This document shows positions 3,682 to 5,786 of a stretch of 5,786 bases of DNA, one piece after another. The notes beneath the pieces are model-generated. The model saw only the letters and a program-made list of their open reading frames with translations, did no database searches and was not told where the DNA came from. Position 1 is the stretch's first letter; the number at the start of each line of letters is the position of its first letter. Position numbers and translations under genes: made by a program. The DNA comes from Ruminococcus sp. (GTDB taxonomy: Bacteria; Bacillota; Clostridia; Oscillospirales; Acutalibacteraceae), in assembly GCA_017502425.1 (NCBI GenBank), contig JAFVVB010000147.1, forward strand, positions 1 through 5,786. The letters run 5' to 3'.

Positions 3682-5781
3682 ATGACAAAGCGAATTTTGA
3701 GTTTCATACTCACAGTTGTTATGCTAATGAGCGTTGTGGCTGTTTCTGCTACTGCGGTGTCGGTTGATGCCGATTATGGTCAGTACTCAGGTAACATGCT
3801 CTACTTCGATGCTAAAAGCTCAGGCTGGAATAACTATAAAAAGGTTTTCTGTCATATCTGGGTATATGGTGGCGACGCTTTCTATCCATGGCAGGCTAAA
3901 AAAGAAGCTTGTACAGATATAGATGGAGACGGTATCTGGGAGTATGATTTAGACTCAAAGGCTATTGTGCTTGAGCCGGGTACACTTTATTCATGCATTT
4001 TCTCTAATGAGAACGGTATGCAGACGTATAATCTGCTTTTTGATTCAACAGTTATGGGTGACACAGCCTACTGTGACAAATACCAATTGTACGAGAATCC
4101 TGAAGACCCAAGCAAAACAGCTATTGCTACTTTCTGGAGAGGTCAGAATCCTGCAACATTCGGTCCTGAGAAATGCATCACTTCTATCGGTAATGTAGTT
4201 GGTACATGTATCCCTTACACAACATCAGTTCAGGCTATGTTCGTTCGTTTTCTTACTGATTATCTTGAAAACGCCAGAACATATTCACATAAAACTGACC
4301 AGCAGATTCTTGATGATGCAGCTAAAGAACTTGGGCTTAAGAGAGAAAACGTAGAGGACGCTATTTACACAGCACGTGTTAGTGTTGCATGGAGTTATAA
4401 TAAATCAACTCTTGAAAAAGACTATACGGATAGAGTGCCTAGTATACCGGAAAAACCTGCTCCGACTACAATTCCTTACCCTAAAAAGGCTGAAAACGTA
4501 GACGGTGGAATTAAAGTCACATGGTCGCCGATGTCAGGCATCAGTGGTTATTACGTGTATCGTAAAACAGCGTCGACAAGCTGGAGCAGAATCGCTACCG
4601 TTTATGTCGGCACTACTTCTTACACAGATAAGAGTGTATCAAGCGGTACTACTTATACTTACACAGTAAGAGCGTACTCAGGCTCGCTTTTGAGCGACTA
4701 TTCTAAATCAGGCGTATCGGTAAAATGTCTTAAAACACCTGCACTCAGCTCTGCTACCAACACAGACGGCGGAGTGAAAGTAGCGTGGAGCAAGAGCAGT
4801 GGAGCATACGGTTACTACGTTTATCGTAAAACTGCGTCAACTTCATGGAAAAAGATAGCGGATTTAGGTAGTGGGGACCTTTCATATGTTGATAAGAGTG
4901 CATCAAGTGGCACTACATACTACTACACAGTAAGAGCGTATAGTGGCTCTACTATGAGTAGCTATAAGTCAGCGGGTGTATCAGTAAAATATCTGAAAAC
5001 ACCGTCGCTTTCTGCTATTTCAAACACCACAAACGGCGTGAAAGTATCATGGAGTAAAACAAGCGGTGCTAGTGGTTACTACCTGTACAGAAAAAACGGT
5101 ACAGCTTCATGGAAGAAAATAGCGACCTTAGGAAGCGGTACGCTTTCATACACCGATAAGAGTGCATCAAAGGGTATAACTTACTACTACACAGTAAGAG
5201 CGTATAGTGGCTCTACTATGAGTAGTTATAAATCAAAAGGTATTTCTATAAAATACCTGATAACACCGACACTTTCTACTCCATCAAACACCACAAGCGG
5301 TGTGAAATTCACATGGAATAAGAGTCTTGGTTCAGGCGGTTACTATGTGTACAGAAAAACAGCGTCAACTTCATGGAAAAAGATAGCTACCGTAAAGAAC
5401 ACTACTTTTTCTTACACAGACAAGAGTGCTTCAAGCGGTACTACATATACTTATACAGTAAGAGCGTATAGTGGCTCTTCTATGAGTGCATTTAAATCAA
5501 GTGCGGCTATAAAATATCTTAAATCACCTACTATAAGTTCAGCTCAGAGTTCGAAATTAGGCATCACCGTTAAGTGGAGCAAAACAACGGGTGCAAGTGG
5601 ATACTATGTGTACAGAAAAACAGCATCAACTTCATGGAAGAAGATAGCTACTACAAGTAATCTTTCCTATGTTGATAAGACTTCTAAAAAGGGCACAACC
5701 TACACATACACTATCCGCGCATATTCAGGCAAAACCATGAGTTCATACTTAAGCGGTAAAAGCTGTAAAGACAGCCATTGA
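3682..5781 (+). CDS. Secreted protein with CBM26-reminiscent N-terminal module and five FnIII-like repeats
   Basis: This protein has 699 residues and its function is not established. A signal peptide (1-23 or up to 30) leads to a beta-rich module (about 36-125). Its order of motifs recalls CBM26: L-Y-F-D near 40, C-H-I-W-V-Y (57-62), F-Y-P-W (67-70), I-W-E-Y-D-L (85-90), then C-I-F-S-N-E-N-G-M-Q-T-Y-N-L (105-118). It also carries D79-I-D-G-D-G, which looks like a calcium loop. A conserved-looking stretch follows (I-T-S-I-G-N-V-V-G-T, 166-175) and a helical region (about 183-233). A Pro-rich linker (254-267) leads to five FnIII-like repeats of 80-88 residues. Six cysteines (57, 77, 105, 131, 165, 176) lie in the N-terminal half and may form disulfides. 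There is no dockerin, sorting signal or membrane anchor, and it ends about six residues after the last repeat. It may be a free starch-binding or adhesion factor acting beside the dockerin phosphoesterase. The FnIII call is firm; the sugar-binding role is inferred. Confidence 0.85.
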   Translation: MTKRILSFILTVVMLMSVVAVSATAVSVDADYGQYSGNMLYFDAKSSGWNNYKKVFCHIWVYGGDAFYPWQAKKEACTDIDGDGIWEYDLDSKAIVLEPGTLYSCIFSNENGMQTYNLLFDSTVMGDTAYCDKYQLYENPEDPSKTAIATFWRGQNPATFGPEKCITSIGNVVGTCIPYTTSVQAMFVRFLTDYLENARTYSHKTDQQILDDAAKELGLKRENVEDAIYTARVSVAWSYNKSTLEKDYTDRVPSIPEKPAPTTIPYPKKAENVDGGIKVTWSPMSGISGYYVYRKTASTSWSRIATVYVGTTSYTDKSVSSGTTYTYTVRAYSGSLLSDYSKSGVSVKCLKTPALSSATNTDGGVKVAWSKSSGAYGYYVYRKTASTSWKKIADLGSGDLSYVDKSASSGTTYYYTVRAYSGSTMSSYKSAGVSVKYLKTPSLSAISNTTNGVKVSWSKTSGASGYYLYRKNGTASWKKIATLGSGTLSYTDKSASKGITYYYTVRAYSGSTMSSYKSKGISIKYLITPTLSTPSNTTSGVKFTWNKSLGSGGYYVYRKTASTSWKKIATVKNTTFSYTDKSASSGTTYTYTVRAYSGSSMSAFKSSAAIKYLKSPTISSAQSSKLGITVKWSKTTGASGYYVYRKTASTSWKKIATTSNLSYVDKTSKKGTTYTYTIRAYSGKTMSSYLSGKSCKDSH
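4477..5760 (+). repeat. Five tandem FnIII-encoding repeats of about 243-264 bp
   Basis: Units lie at about 4477-4731, 4732-4995, 4996-5259, 5260-5520 and 5521-5760. Each encodes the pattern G-V-K-V-x-W-S, G-Y-Y-V-Y-R-K-T-A-S-T-S-W-K-K-I-A, S-Y-x-D-K-S and G-T-T-Y-x-Y-T-V-R-A-Y-S-G. DNA similarity is patchy: 44 identical bases are shared by 4918-4961 and 5182-5225, and 26 by 4834-4859 and 5362-5387. Unit 1 is the most diverged in its first half. The first strand of unit 5 is also distinct. Tandem duplication followed by local gene conversion would explain this. Confidence 0.85.
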
Positions 5782-5786
5782 TGGTA

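Noticed and set aside
4477..5760. Regular 260-bp repeats as a mobile element or assembly artefact
   Set aside because: They are in frame, individually diverged, and encode full FnIII-like domains. No transposase or terminal repeats are seen.

Overview
The window looks like a chromosomal segment from a low-to-moderate GC gut or rumen Firmicute of the Ruminococcus type, most likely Ruminococcus bromii or a close relative. This is inferred from the sequence: a secreted protein carries a type I dockerin and a C-terminal CBM26-like starch-binding module, the combination expected of the starch-degrading cohesin/dockerin complex (amylosome) known from R. bromii. A sorting signal of the form S-P-Q-T-G-D, a clostridial-type LCP protein, Ser/Thr/Pro/Gln linkers and FnIII-like repeats of the type common in Ruminococcaceae fit the same picture. 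The species is not proven.

Layout. Minus strand, left side: the N-terminal part of a membrane-anchored LytR-CpsA-Psr (LCP) protein runs off the left edge (1-557). Upstream of it is a complete 73-residue gene for a tiny sortase-anchored surface peptide (647-868), with a strong promoter (924-952) and its own terminator (599-631). A divergent intergenic region (869-1230) holds that promoter, an A/T inverted repeat and a weaker rightward promoter. Plus strand: a 765-residue secreted modular protein (1231-3528) reads signal peptide, beta-rich N-terminal region, calcineurin-like metallophosphoesterase, repetitive linker, internal dockerin, helical spacer, CBM26-like module. A clear terminator follows (3543-3575). 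A second plus-strand gene (3682-5781, 699 residues) has its own promoter (3605-3633). It encodes a secreted protein with a CBM26-reminiscent N-terminal module, a helical region and five FnIII-like repeats, with no dockerin, sorting signal or membrane anchor.

How the parts may work together. All four products are directed to the membrane, the cell wall or the exterior. The most notable is the dockerin-borne phosphoesterase with a starch-binding module. It has the parts of an amylosome component that removes phosphate groups from starch or from other phosphorylated material at the granule surface, rather than cutting glycosidic bonds. The neighbouring FnIII protein may be a free starch-binding or adhesion factor. 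The promoters and terminators suggest that the two plus-strand genes are separate transcription units that are neighbours rather than a strict operon. The LCP and mini-peptide genes are cell-envelope genes with no visible functional link to starch.
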